Source of the DNA: Oscillospiraceae bacterium
Lineage (GTDB): Bacteria; Bacillota; Clostridia; Oscillospirales; Ruminococcaceae
Direction: 5' to 3'
DNA: 64,000 bases
Assembly (NCBI GenBank): GCA_017465665.1
Contig: JAFTVU010000004.1
Location: forward strand, 42,845-106,844
Shown here one piece after another: positions 15,655 to 24,086 of this stretch (positions within the stretch are counted from its first letter, which is position 1; every line of letters starts with the position of its first letter). The position numbers and the translations under genes were made by a program. The notes under the pieces were generated by a model. The model was not told the origin of the DNA and did no database searches. It saw only the letters and a list, made by a program, of their open reading frames with translations.

Positions 15655-16266
15655 TCAGTCGAATCTCAGGCTCTTGTAATCCGCGGTAAGCTCATTCCAG
15701 TTATCCAGGGCAAGCCGTGCTATCTGCGGATCGTACATGATGCCGATGTTCTTCTCTATCTCTGAGCGCACCGTTTCCATGGGCAGTGCGTTGCGGTAGG
15801 AGCGCTTTGATGCCATTGCATCGATGGAATCGCACACGGCTATTATTCTGGAGCCGAGGGGTATCTCCTCGCCCTTTGCGCCAAACGGATAGCCTCTGCC
15901 GTCCCAGCGCTCGTGGTGATGGAGCAGGATAGCCGCTATGCGTGTGAAATGCTCTGAGCGGCTCATTATATTTGCACCTATCTCAGGGTGCTTCTTCATG
16001 AGCTGCCATTCCTCATCGTCCAGCCTGCCCTCCTTGAGCAGCACTCTGTCGGGGATGCCTATCTTTCCTATATCGTGCAGATGGCCTGCTATGTGTATCT
16101 CCTGCATCTCGTTCTCGTCCATGCCCAGCTTTCTGCACAGAAAGCACGCCATATCGCTGACTCTGCGTGAGTGGTCGCCTGTATACGGGTCGCGGGCGTC
16201 CAGTGCAGAGGTTATACATTCCACAAGCTCGTGGTTTTCAAAGTTTGTTTCACAATCGCAGTTCAT
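15655..16266 (-). CDS. HD-GYP domain phosphodiesterase
   Basis: A 203-residue stand-alone HD-GYP domain. Conserved motifs are GDHSRRVSDMA, HLHDIGKIGIPD (the HD metal dyad), KKHPEIGA, HHERWDGRGYP (the GYP motif) and VCDSIDAMASKRSYR. HD-GYP proteins hydrolyse cyclic di-GMP to GMP, or related cyclic dinucleotides. There is no attached sensor domain, so control is probably transcriptional. GGAGG precedes ATG 16266. Its promoter carries a GGTTAG/CTAACC operator at the predicted +1, shared with genes at 27060 and 27400. Confidence 0.92.
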   Translation of the reverse strand: MNCDCETNFENHELVECITSALDARDPYTGDHSRRVSDMACFLCRKLGMDENEMQEIHIAGHLHDIGKIGIPDRVLLKEGRLDDEEWQLMKKHPEIGANIMSRSEHFTRIAAILLHHHERWDGRGYPFGAKGEEIPLGSRIIAVCDSIDAMASKRSYRNALPMETVRSEIEKNIGIMYDPQIARLALDNWNELTADYKSLRFD

Positions 16267-16295
16267 AGTGCCTCCAATGATGTCAGATACATGAT

Positions 16296-16315
16296 AGGTT
16301 AGAATAAACTAACCT
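16296..16315. promoter_or_regulatory. AGGTTAG-N6-CTAACCT operator at the HD-GYP promoter
   Basis: Perfect 7-bp arms (16296-16302, 16309-16315) with centre AATAAA. The site covers the predicted transcription start of the HD-GYP gene. The same arms recur at 27027-27046 and, imperfectly, at 27366-27383. AGGTTAG resembles DtxR/IdeR half-sites. Confidence 0.75.
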
Positions 16316-16321
16316 GTTATT

Positions 16322-16350
16322 ATTGTACACCAAGAACAAAAATATGTCAA
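16322..16350 (-). promoter_or_regulatory. promoter of the HD-GYP gene
   Basis: On the minus strand TTGACA (16350-16345) and TACAAT (16327-16322), 17-nt spacer. Confidence 0.8.
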
Positions 16351-16368
16351 CATCTTTTGAAAAAACCA

Positions 16369-16397
16369 TTGACAATGGTACGAAATCGTACTATAAT
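16369..16397 (+). promoter_or_regulatory. consensus promoter of marR-MATE operon
   Basis: TTGACA at 16369-16374 and TATAAT at 16392-16397, 17-nt spacer, divergent from the HD-GYP promoter with -35 elements 18 bases apart. Confidence 0.88.
16378..16391. promoter_or_regulatory. palindromic operator inside the marR promoter spacer
   Basis: GTACGA-AA-TCGTAC fills the gap between -35 and -10 and ends one base before TATAAT. Binding would block RNA polymerase, the usual mode of autorepression by MarR proteins. Confidence 0.65.
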
Positions 16398-16425
16398 ATA
16401 AAACGTTTGTATAAGGAGGTAGGCG

Positions 16426-16881
16426 ATGAGAAATAAAGCATCCGCTGCTCTGGAGCGGTTCAATTATCTGATAAGTGCCATAGATTCGGCTTACCATGAT
16501 GTTTCGCAGAGCTTGGGTATGGCTGATAGTTCGATGGTGGTACTTTATGCAGCTTGCTATAATGGAGGCAGCTGTCTTGTGAGTGATATAAGCGGACTTA
16601 CGGGAATGAGCAAGCAGACTATAAATTCTGCGCTTCGTAAGCTTGAGCGTGAGGGAATTATAACGCTCGAGCAATTCGGCGGTAAGAAAAAAACAGTACT
16701 TCTGACAGAAGAGGGAAAGGCGCTTGCGGCAAAGACCGCTTTACGGGTCATTAACATTGAAAATGAGATAATGGGCTCCTGGAGTAACGAGGATCGTGAC
16801 AAATATCTGGAGCTGACACAAAGATATCTGAATGAATTCAGAGAGAAAGCATCAAGTATTTTATCGGAGGAACAACTATGA
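16426..16881 (+). CDS. MarR family transcriptional regulator
   Basis: A 151-residue winged-helix protein. Visible are the dimerisation helix, the recognition region (VSDISGLTGMSKQTINSALRKLEREGIITLEQ) and the wing (FGGKKKTVLLTEEGKALAAK). MarR proteins are dimeric repressors released by small molecules or oxidation. The stop overlaps the MATE start by four bases (ATGA), so it very likely controls the efflux pump. A perfect palindrome sits in its own promoter. AAGGAGG precedes ATG 16426. Confidence 0.93.
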   Translation: MRNKASAALERFNYLISAIDSAYHDVSQSLGMADSSMVVLYAACYNGGSCLVSDISGLTGMSKQTINSALRKLEREGIITLEQFGGKKKTVLLTEEGKALAAKTALRVINIENEIMGSWSNEDRDKYLELTQRYLNEFREKASSILSEEQL

Positions 16882-18209
16882 ACATACAGCTTTCGGAGCA
16901 TTTCACCTACAGCAAGCTGCTCCGTTTTACATTGCCGTCCATCGTTATGATGATATTCTCATCCATATACGGTGTGGTGGATGGTTATTTCGTTTCAAAT
17001 TATGTCGGTAAGACGCCTTTTGCGGCGGTGAATTTCATCATGCCGTTCCTTATGGTGCTGGGAGCGGTGGGCTTCATGCTTGGCACAGGCGGCAGCGCGC
17101 TCATTTCAAAGACCATGGGCGAGGGTGACCGCGACAAGGCTAAGAGGATATTCTCGCTGCTGGTCTATGTGGGAGCAGCTCTGGGCATTGTCATTGCTGC
17201 GCTGGGAATAATTTTTATTGAGCCTGTGGCTGTGCTGCTTGGCGCTGAGGGTGACATGCTGGCTGACTGCGTGCTTTACGGACGTATAATCCTGCTGGCG
17301 CTTCCCGCGCTGTTACTCCAGTTTGAGTTCCAGACATATTTTGTCACAGCCGAGAAGCCGCAGCTTGGTCTTGCGGTGACGGTTGCGGCAGGTGTTACCA
17401 ACATGGTTCTGGACTGGCTGTTCATGGCGGTATTCCAGTGGGGCATCGTAGGAGCTGCCTCAGCGACAGCGATAAGTCAGGCTGTGGGCGGAATAACTCC
17501 GCTGTTCTATTTTGCTTCAGATAATTCCAGCCTGCTGCGCCTTACGAAAACGAGGATAGACGGCAGGGTGCTGCTCAAGACCTGCACCAATGGCTCGTCC
17601 GAGCTTATGAGCAATATTTCCATGTCCATCGTGGGAATGTTGTATAATGTGCAGCTTATGAAATACGCAGGCGAGGACGGAGTTGCAGCGTACGGCGTAC
17701 TGATGTATGTAAACTTCATCTTCATATCCGCATTCATCGGTTATTCCGTAGGAACTGCGCCTGTGGTGGGGTATCATTTCGGCGCTCTCAACAAGGCGGA
17801 GCTTAAAAACCTGCTGAAGCGCAGTGCAGTTATCATAGGCATATTCTCCGTGTGTATGCTTGCTCTGGGTCAGCTTCTGGCGCAGCCGCTTTCCGCGCTG
17901 TTTGTGGGATATGATGAAGCTCTGATGGATATGACGCTGCGCGGGTTCAGGATATTTTCGTTCTCGTTCCTGTTTGCAGGCACTGCGATATATGGCTCGG
18001 CATTCTTTACCGCACTTAACGACGGGCTTACCTCTGCGCTTATCTCGTTCCTCAGAACGCTCGTGTTCCAGATAGCGGCGGTATTGATACTTCCTGTGTT
18101 TTTCGATATAGATGGTATATGGCTGTCTGTTGTGGCAGCGGAGGTCGTGGCGGCTTCCGTTACATTGGCGTTCCTGTTTGGCAAGAGAAAGAAATACGGC
18201 TACATGTGA
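16878..18209 (+). CDS. MATE family efflux transporter
   Basis: A 443-residue polytopic membrane protein with about 12 helices. MATE hallmarks are the N-terminal LPSIVMMIFSSIYGVVDGYFVSNYVG, GTGGSALISKTMGEGD, and the repeat half with VGTAPVVGYHFGALN. MATE pumps export drugs or cationic metabolites using Na+ or H+ gradients. Translational coupling to marR indicates drug- or stress-induced expression. A second MATE gene lies at 49240-50589. Confidence 0.95.
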   Translation: MNIQLSEHFTYSKLLRFTLPSIVMMIFSSIYGVVDGYFVSNYVGKTPFAAVNFIMPFLMVLGAVGFMLGTGGSALISKTMGEGDRDKAKRIFSLLVYVGAALGIVIAALGIIFIEPVAVLLGAEGDMLADCVLYGRIILLALPALLLQFEFQTYFVTAEKPQLGLAVTVAAGVTNMVLDWLFMAVFQWGIVGAASATAISQAVGGITPLFYFASDNSSLLRLTKTRIDGRVLLKTCTNGSSELMSNISMSIVGMLYNVQLMKYAGEDGVAAYGVLMYVNFIFISAFIGYSVGTAPVVGYHFGALNKAELKNLLKRSAVIIGIFSVCMLALGQLLAQPLSALFVGYDEALMDMTLRGFRIFSFSFLFAGTAIYGSAFFTALNDGLTSALISFLRTLVFQIAAVLILPVFFDIDGIWLSVVAAEVVAASVTLAFLFGKRKKYGYM

Positions 18210-18298
18210 CCTTGCAGCCGAAAACACAAAAAGTCGGGAATATCTGCCGCGGATGTGTTAGAATGATATCACGGCAGAAAGAGAAAGGAAGTGCGTGA

Positions 18299-19120
18299 AT
18301 GAACGGTCTTACGGAAGGTTTACAGAATGCTGTAGAGTATATCGAAGATAATCTGACCGAGGAGCTGAACATCAATGATATCGCTGCGAAAGCGTATGTT
18401 TCGGCGTTCTATTTTCAGAAGATATTCAGTGTTCTGTGCGGCTTTACAGTGGGGGATTATATCCGCAGCCGACGGCTGACCTGTGCGGCTCAGGAGCTCT
18501 CCGCAGATGATGCGCGGATAATCGACATAGCGCTGAAATACGGCTATGATTCCCCTGACAGCTTTACAAGGGCGTTCACAAGGTTTCACGGAATATCTCC
18601 GTCTGCCGCAAAGGAGAAGGGTGCGCATCTGAAAGCGTTTGCGCCCCTGAGGATAAAGTTGACATTGGAGGGCGGTACTATGATGGAGTACAAGATAGTA
18701 GAAAAATCGGCATTTACGATCATGGGAAAGAGCAGAAGATTCTGCACGGATACTTCCTATACAGAGATACCCATGTTCTGGCAGGAGCATTATCAGAACG
18801 GCGGCGGTGAGATCATCAAGGGAATGTTCGGAGCGTGCATCGACAGCGACGGAAAGAACTTTGATTATCTTATAGCGGACCTGTATTTCCCCTGGAACGA
18901 TATCCCCGAGGGCTGCCAGACCAGGACCTTTGAGGCAGGTACATGGGCGGTGTTCCCGTACAGAGGCGAGTGCCCGAAGGCGCTTCAGGATGTAAACACG
19001 CAGATATGGAGCGAATGGCTGCCCAACTGCAAGGAATACGAGCTTGCAGGCAACTACAACCTTGAGATGTACTATGACAAGGAATTCGGAGAGATCTGGC
19101 TGCCTGTCAGAAAGATATGA
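18299..19120 (+). CDS. AraC family regulator with GyrI-like effector domain
   Basis: A 273-residue protein. Residues 1-110 are an AraC double HTH (LNINDIAAKAYVSAFYFQKIF; IIDIALKYGYDSPDSFTRAFTRFHGISPSAA). Residues about 125-273 form a GyrI-like ligand-binding domain (YKIVEKSAFTIMGKSRRF, EYELAGNYNLEMYY, EIWLPVRKI). The architecture matches Rob/YdeE-type regulators that sense amphipathic compounds. The start follows AAAGGAAG. It is monocistronic, 90 bases after the MATE gene, with a terminator after it; no clear promoter was found in that gap. Confidence 0.92.
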   Translation: MNGLTEGLQNAVEYIEDNLTEELNINDIAAKAYVSAFYFQKIFSVLCGFTVGDYIRSRRLTCAAQELSADDARIIDIALKYGYDSPDSFTRAFTRFHGISPSAAKEKGAHLKAFAPLRIKLTLEGGTMMEYKIVEKSAFTIMGKSRRFCTDTSYTEIPMFWQEHYQNGGGEIIKGMFGACIDSDGKNFDYLIADLYFPWNDIPEGCQTRTFEAGTWAVFPYRGECPKALQDVNTQIWSEWLPNCKEYELAGNYNLEMYYDKEFGEIWLPVRKI

Positions 19121-19127
19121 TAAACAC

Positions 19128-19159
19128 AACGCCGCTTTCTGCAACAGGAAAGCGGCGTT
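19128..19159 (+). terminator. terminator after AraC-GyrI gene
   Basis: A perfect 12-bp stem (19128-19139 with 19148-19159), 8-nt loop, weak T-rich tail. Confidence 0.75.
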
Positions 19160-19179
19160 ATATCTGATGAAGCACATGA

Positions 19180-19207
19180 AAAAGCTGCACCTTACGATGC
19201 AGCTTTT
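19180..19207 (-). terminator. terminator of the solute-binding protein gene
   Basis: A 10-bp stem (19180-19189 with 19198-19207) with T-runs on both strands, 11 bases beyond the stop of the minus-strand gene. Confidence 0.78.
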
Positions 19208-19218
19208 ATTGTTAAGTC

Positions 19219-20721
19219 TTACTTGTACTCAGCAAGGATGGACTCGATAACGGGAGCGATCTCGCCGCTCTGCTGTGTCCAGGACTCCTCGCCGAATGTG
19301 GAAGCGTACATTGCGTCAGTCAGAGGAGTGGAGAGCTCATCGCCGAAGCCGTACATATCATCCATGATGAATGTGAAGTTATCAGCATCGCACATCTCTC
19401 TCCAGAGATCGTAGCAGGTAGCATCCCATGTGATGCGCCACTTCTGCATACCCTCATACTTACCTGTTGTGTAAGTGATGGTTGCGGGAGCAACGTGGTC
19501 GTTTCTCAGCTGGTCGATGATGTTCTGGTCGGTCTCGAACAGACGGTTGCAGTAGATGAAGTCAACAGCACCCTTGACGTTCTTAGCGCCCTTGGGGATC
19601 ATATAACCGAATGTGTTGGAGCACATATAGTATTCGCTGGAGTTGGGGTCTCTGGGGAAGGGAACGAATGCGAAGTCGGAAACTACATCGTGGATATCGT
19701 TCTCAACGCCTGTGGGGTTCTGGATCGTCTCGGTAGCTGCGATGTATGTCCACTCAGGCTCCATGCCGAGGAACAGGATCTTATCAGATGCGGGAGCCCA
19801 TACCTGAGGAGATACCCAGTCGCCGTAGGGGTGATCTGCGGGGTAGAGCAGGCTGTTTCTGCCGAGCTCTGCCAGGTACTCGATAGCTCTTGTTACGGCT
19901 GCGCTCTGAACGTTATTGGAGATAGTTCCGTCGGGAGCAACGTCGATAAGGCTTGTACCTGTTGTGTTTACAAATGCTTCAAGCATGGTGGAGGTAGCGT
20001 AGAAGCCGATGTTGCCGTCGTCCTGATTACAGAACTCGATCATCATTTCTCTCCATGTATCCCATGTCCAGTTGCCTGCAACGTAAAGATCGTAAGGATC
20101 GTCAAGACCTGCTGTCTCAACAGTCTTGCGGTTGTAGTTGAGAGCGTACTTGGTAACCATTCTGTGGGGGAAGTAGTAGTGCTTGCCCTCGTACTCGTAT
20201 TCCTCGATCATGGGCTTCATGTCTGCCCAGAGGGGATCATCGATGTTGAAATGCTCATCAAGAGCCTCGAACATATTCTTACTTACGCCGTAGGGGAATG
20301 CAAGAGGTTCGTATGTAAGCAGATCGGGGGAATCATCGGCTGCAACCAGTGTAGCCAGCTTCTCATAGTAAGCTGCGCCGCTCTGGGAGGAGATCCACTC
20401 GATAGTACCGCCGTAGGTCTCGGTCTCGAATACCTTTACCTGCTCAGCGCCCTTCTGGTCGCCCTTGATATCGTAATAGCCGAGGAATTTAACAACGCCT
20501 GAGTTGCCGTCGGGTGTGTAGGAGCCTGTATCGAGATCCTTTGTTACCGCGTCTGTGGCAGCCAGCTCGTCGGGATCGGCTGTGGTAGCTGTAGTTGTAG
20601 CGGAGCTTGTGCCGGGGCCTGCTCCAGATGTAGTCACGGGCGTACCGCCCTCATCGCAAGCTGTCATGCCGAGCAGCATTGCTGTAACAAGGCCGCAGCT
20701 AAGCAGTCTTTTGATCTTCAT
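19219..20721 (-). CDS. extracellular solute-binding lipoprotein (sugar ABC type)
   Basis: A 500-residue lipoprotein. The signal peptide MKIKRLLSCGLVTAMLLGMTAC ends in lipobox GMTAC and is followed by a Thr/Ser/Ala-rich linker (about residues 25-55) and a family-1 type binding fold with aromatic residues such as NWTWDTWREMMIEF. Such proteins deliver oligosaccharides to ABC permeases, but no permease or ATPase gene adjoins it, so the partner is elsewhere. The start at 20721 is chosen for AAGGAGG and the signal peptide; the frame is open to 20820 but passes through the leader hairpin. A divergent AraC regulator (21151) is a plausible controller. Confidence 0.9.
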   Translation of the reverse strand: MKIKRLLSCGLVTAMLLGMTACDEGGTPVTTSGAGPGTSSATTTATTADPDELAATDAVTKDLDTGSYTPDGNSGVVKFLGYYDIKGDQKGAEQVKVFETETYGGTIEWISSQSGAAYYEKLATLVAADDSPDLLTYEPLAFPYGVSKNMFEALDEHFNIDDPLWADMKPMIEEYEYEGKHYYFPHRMVTKYALNYNRKTVETAGLDDPYDLYVAGNWTWDTWREMMIEFCNQDDGNIGFYATSTMLEAFVNTTGTSLIDVAPDGTISNNVQSAAVTRAIEYLAELGRNSLLYPADHPYGDWVSPQVWAPASDKILFLGMEPEWTYIAATETIQNPTGVENDIHDVVSDFAFVPFPRDPNSSEYYMCSNTFGYMIPKGAKNVKGAVDFIYCNRLFETDQNIIDQLRNDHVAPATITYTTGKYEGMQKWRITWDATCYDLWREMCDADNFTFIMDDMYGFGDELSTPLTDAMYASTFGEESWTQQSGEIAPVIESILAEYK

Positions 20722-20768
20722 GGTGTAGTTCCTCCTTAAATAAATAGGCAAATAAACAGATAAACAGT

Positions 20769-20800
20769 ATTGATATGCACTATGTACCAAGCATATCAAT
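20769..20800. repeat. inverted repeat in the solute-binding protein leader
   Basis: Perfect 10-bp arms ATTGATATGC / GCATATCAAT (20769-20778, 20791-20800) with a 12-nt centre. It lies between the predicted minus-strand start and the ribosome binding site, so it could be an operator or an mRNA hairpin. Confidence 0.6.
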
Positions 20801-20819
20801 ATACCCTGCTTATTTTTCA

Positions 20820-20848
20820 ATTATACACTTGAAAACCATTACATACAA
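20820..20848 (-). promoter_or_regulatory. promoter of the solute-binding protein gene
   Basis: On the minus strand TTGTAT (20848-20843) and TATAAT (20825-20820), 17-nt spacer. Its -35 directly abuts the -35 of the plus-strand promoter. Confidence 0.65.
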
Positions 20849-20877
20849 TTGACAATATTCCCGATTTATTGTATAAT
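20849..20877 (+). promoter_or_regulatory. consensus divergent promoter toward the AraC gene at 21151
   Basis: TTGACA at 20849-20854 and TATAAT at 20872-20877, 17-nt spacer. The next plus-strand gene starts 270 bases downstream. That leader contains AAAGCGTTTT at about 20885, similar to a CcpA cre half; nothing else was recognised. Confidence 0.7.
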
Positions 20878-21150
20878 ATTCTCAAAGCGTTTTGCTTGTT
20901 ATGTGTTTTCAGTACCCTTAAACCATCGGAATGCGCTCTGATAATTTAATTATATTCTCATTGTGAAAAGGTTTACTTAAAATTTGAGAAAACGTTATCT
21001 TTGCTTTTGCACCGCCGAATTTGTGCGTATATGAGCATTTCCGATAGTACGATTTTCCCTTTGGTCAACGGCTTTCTGTGAATATTTTCCCATTTCTGCT
21101 TTATGCTATTATCTTCCCGATTTAAGTAATTAAGCAAGGAGTTTTACCTA

Positions 21151-22059
21151 ATGATAAACGATGTAAGAAATGATACACTGAACCACAACGGCGGCTTTCC
21201 GATAAGGTTGTATATTGAAAGAGAGCTTCCGAACGGGAAAGAGCCTGTTCCTCTGCACCGCCATCTTGAGCTGGAGCTGCTGGTGGTATACCGCGGCACG
21301 CTGGAGCTCCATACAGTAACGGACAATATCGAGCTGCACGAGGGAGAGGGCGTGCTGATAAATTCGGGAGTTATGCACAGCCTTTCGCATGGTGAGGACT
21401 GCCGCTGCGCGTATGCGATGTTTTCGGATGAATTTATTGCGCCTGCGGGTAGCGATGTCAGCCTGAAATATGTCAAGCCGTTTGTGATGAATAATGAGCT
21501 GCCTTATGTGCTGCTCACTCCTCATATTGAGTGGCAGAATGATATCCTGCAGCTTTCGGGCAGGGTATTTGCGCTTTTGCACGGCAGCTCGGATGATGAA
21601 CTGCCTGAAGCGCTCAGACGCTTTGAAAGGGAATCTCCGTGCGCGGAGCTTGATATACAGCGCCTTGTCAGTGAGCTGTGGCGAGGCTTGTATGTGAATA
21701 TGGGCGCAAGTATGCGCTCGGGCGTTACGGGCAATGAGTATGTAGTGCGCCGCCGAACCCAGATGATGATAGATTTCATCCGCCGCAGCTACCGTTCACA
21801 GATAACGCTGCAGGATATTGCGGACGCTGCAAATATCAGCAAGAGCGAGGCCTCGCGCTGCTTTCAGAGCTGTCTTCACACATCGCCTGTGAGCTATCTG
21901 CTTAAATATCGTATTGAGGTGGCAGGGCATCTCCTCCGAAGCACCAGCATGACGATAGAGGCTATCAGCTTTGAATGCGGCTTCGGTTCGGCATCGTATT
22001 TCTGTAAGATGTTCCAGCGGCACACAGGAAAGACTCCCGGCAGCTTCCGCGGAAGATGA
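21151..22059 (+). CDS. AraC family regulator with N-terminal cupin
   Basis: A 302-residue sugar-type AraC regulator. The N-terminal cupin sensor shows LHRHLELELLVVYRGTLELH and EGEGVLINSGVMHSL. The C-terminal double HTH shows ITLQDIADAANISKSEASRCFQ and IEAISFECGFGSASYFCKMFQRHTGKTPGSFR. Such proteins usually control carbohydrate uptake or hydrolase genes; the divergent solute-binding lipoprotein is the obvious candidate target. AAGGAG precedes ATG 21151. Confidence 0.93.
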   Translation: MINDVRNDTLNHNGGFPIRLYIERELPNGKEPVPLHRHLELELLVVYRGTLELHTVTDNIELHEGEGVLINSGVMHSLSHGEDCRCAYAMFSDEFIAPAGSDVSLKYVKPFVMNNELPYVLLTPHIEWQNDILQLSGRVFALLHGSSDDELPEALRRFERESPCAELDIQRLVSELWRGLYVNMGASMRSGVTGNEYVVRRRTQMMIDFIRRSYRSQITLQDIADAANISKSEASRCFQSCLHTSPVSYLLKYRIEVAGHLLRSTSMTIEAISFECGFGSASYFCKMFQRHTGKTPGSFRGR

Positions 22060-22153
22060 TACTTGATTATTCTTTTATAATGTGTTATTATAATATAAGT
22101 TGTTTTATCTGGTAGATCCACGAAAAAATTATTACATATATCGGAGGAAGCTT

Positions 22154-23923
22154 ATGGCCGTTTTTAAGTGTGAATGCTGCGGAGGAAATCTTGATGTTAT
22201 AAATAACGATACATCGCGTATTATTCAGTGTCCCTATTGTGAGACCCAGCAGACCATTCCGCAGACCGAGGATGAAAAGAAGATCAATCTCTACAATCGT
22301 GCTGTTAAGCTGAGAAGACAGTGCGAGTTCGACAAGGCTGAGGGTATATACGAAAGTATCGTGGCAAGCTATCCCGATGACGCGGAGGCTTACTGGGGCC
22401 TTTGTCTTTGCAAATACGGTATAGAATATGTTGACGACCCTGCTACGGGCAAAAAGCTCCCTACCTGTCACCGTACCATTGAGGAAAGCATTCTGGATGA
22501 TTCGGATTTTGAGCAGGTGCTTGAAAATTCCGACTCTGAAATGATAAGAATGTACCGTAACAAGGCAAAGGAGATAGACCGTATCCAGCAATCGATACTG
22601 GAGGTCGCCGCAAAGGAAAACGCATACGATGTCTTTATCTGCTACAAGGAGACCGATGAAAACGGACAGCGCACCGAGGACAGCGTTTATGCACAGGATA
22701 TTTATGACAGCCTGACAGCAAAGGGCTTTAAGGTGTTCTTTGCAAGGATCACACTTGAGGGAAAGCTGGGACAGGCGTATGAGCCTTATATTTTTTCCGC
22801 GCTGCGTTCCGCAAAGGTAATGCTTGTTGTGGGTACAAGCTATGAGCATATGAATGCGGTATGGGTAAAGAACGAATGGCAGAGATTTCTGCAGCTGCGT
22901 AAAAAGGATACCGAAAAAGTGCTTATCCCCTGCTACAGGGATATGGACGCTTACGACCTGCCGAATGAATTTAAGAATCTGCAGGCGGTAAACCTTGCGG
23001 CTGTCGGTTATTTGCAGGATCTTGCGCGTAATATAGGCAAGATAATAACACCCAAAAAAGCGCAGAGATCCGATATGTCGGGCGTGGCAAATATTGATTC
23101 GCTTATGATAAGGACAAAGGATTTCCTTATCGACAGGAACTGGCTGGAGGCACAGCAATACAGTGAAAGGATACTGGATATAAATCCGCGCTTTGCCGAA
23201 GCTCATCTTACGCGCCTTATGTCGGAGCTCAATGTTTCGACCATAAACGAGCTTGACAATTATCCGTATAGCATCACAGATATCCCGAGCTACCGTAAAT
23301 TCATAGAATATGCTGATGATAAGCTCAAAGAGAAGGTGCTGCCGCATTTTGAAAAGGCGGAGCTTACAAGAAAACGCTGTGTATACGAAGAAGCGGCTGC
23401 TCTTGCGAGATCAAAGAACGTCAATGATATAAGGGCGGCTGCAAGTCTTTTCTCGACCATTACAGGTTGGGAGGACTCGGACAAGCAGCTTCTCCACTGT
23501 CATCAGAGGCTCTTGAAATACGCCAAAAAGGATCTTAACCACAGTAAAAACATCTTCAGGATCTTTGCCTCCGTTTTCTGGCTTGCCGTTCTGGTGATCG
23601 GAGTGGTCATGGCAGTTATAGGCTATACCAGATTTGACGCGGTAACGATGGACGGATTTACAGAGTTCCTCATAGGATGTGCTGTCGCGTGTATTGGTGG
23701 AATTGCAAGCATTATGCGTCTTTTCCATTGGGATTCTATAGGAAAGCTCATACTTGCTTACTTCATTAACGGTTTCACTGTATGTATCTTCGGTGCTGTT
23801 GCCGCGATCATAAATCTTGTGCGTGACAGAAAAGAGCAATGCAGTGAAATAAAAGAAAACCGCAGCATTGTGAATGAGATCAACCAGAAGATCGAAGATC
23901 TCAGATGCAGCATGAATACATAA
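22154..23923 (+). CDS. zinc ribbon-TIR domain-membrane protein
   Basis: A 589-residue protein from ATG 22154 (preceded by GGAGGA). In order: a zinc ribbon (C6-x2-C9 ... C26-x2-C29), a TPR-like helical region (about 45-155), a TIR domain (about 157-300), a second helical/TPR-like region, two membrane segments near residues 475-545, and a short C-terminal helix. TIR features are NAYDVFICYK, KGFKVFFAR and AKVMLVVGTSYEHMNAVWVKNEW. E241 in that last block aligns by eye with the catalytic Glu of NAD-cleaving TIR enzymes. Many bacterial TIR proteins act in phage defence through NAD+ depletion or cyclic-ADP-ribose signals; that role here is only inferred. No companion defence gene was seen. Confidence 0.85.
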   Translation: MAVFKCECCGGNLDVINNDTSRIIQCPYCETQQTIPQTEDEKKINLYNRAVKLRRQCEFDKAEGIYESIVASYPDDAEAYWGLCLCKYGIEYVDDPATGKKLPTCHRTIEESILDDSDFEQVLENSDSEMIRMYRNKAKEIDRIQQSILEVAAKENAYDVFICYKETDENGQRTEDSVYAQDIYDSLTAKGFKVFFARITLEGKLGQAYEPYIFSALRSAKVMLVVGTSYEHMNAVWVKNEWQRFLQLRKKDTEKVLIPCYRDMDAYDLPNEFKNLQAVNLAAVGYLQDLARNIGKIITPKKAQRSDMSGVANIDSLMIRTKDFLIDRNWLEAQQYSERILDINPRFAEAHLTRLMSELNVSTINELDNYPYSITDIPSYRKFIEYADDKLKEKVLPHFEKAELTRKRCVYEEAAALARSKNVNDIRAAASLFSTITGWEDSDKQLLHCHQRLLKYAKKDLNHSKNIFRIFASVFWLAVLVIGVVMAVIGYTRFDAVTMDGFTEFLIGCAVACIGGIASIMRLFHWDSIGKLILAYFINGFTVCIFGAVAAIINLVRDRKEQCSEIKENRSIVNEINQKIEDLRCSMNT

Positions 23924-23934
23924 TTTTATACAAA

Positions 23935-23966
23935 AGCGGTGTGTCGCAGGGCACACTGCTTTTTAT
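23935..23966 (+). terminator. terminator after the TIR gene
   Basis: A 9-bp stem with one G-T pair (23935-23943 with 23952-23960), followed by TTTTATT. Confidence 0.7.
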
Positions 23967-23996
23967 TGCGGAAACAGCTGATCTACATACTGCCAC

Positions 23997-24025
23997 TTGA
24001 CAAGAAGCAGCATTTTTTGTATAAT
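23997..24025 (+). promoter_or_regulatory. consensus promoter of the NSS symporter gene
   Basis: TTGACA at 23997-24002 and TATAAT at 24020-24025, 17-nt spacer. It rules out translation starts before about 24032. Confidence 0.85.
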
Positions 24026-24086
24026 CTATTTTGTGTGTAATAAACTATTAATGGCTGATAATGCCGAAGAAAGGTTATTTTTAGTA

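Noticed and set aside
22063-22094. Promoter TTGATT/TATAAT upstream of the TIR gene
   Set aside because: The spacer is 20 nt, unlike the 17 nt seen almost everywhere else here; the true promoter is uncertain.
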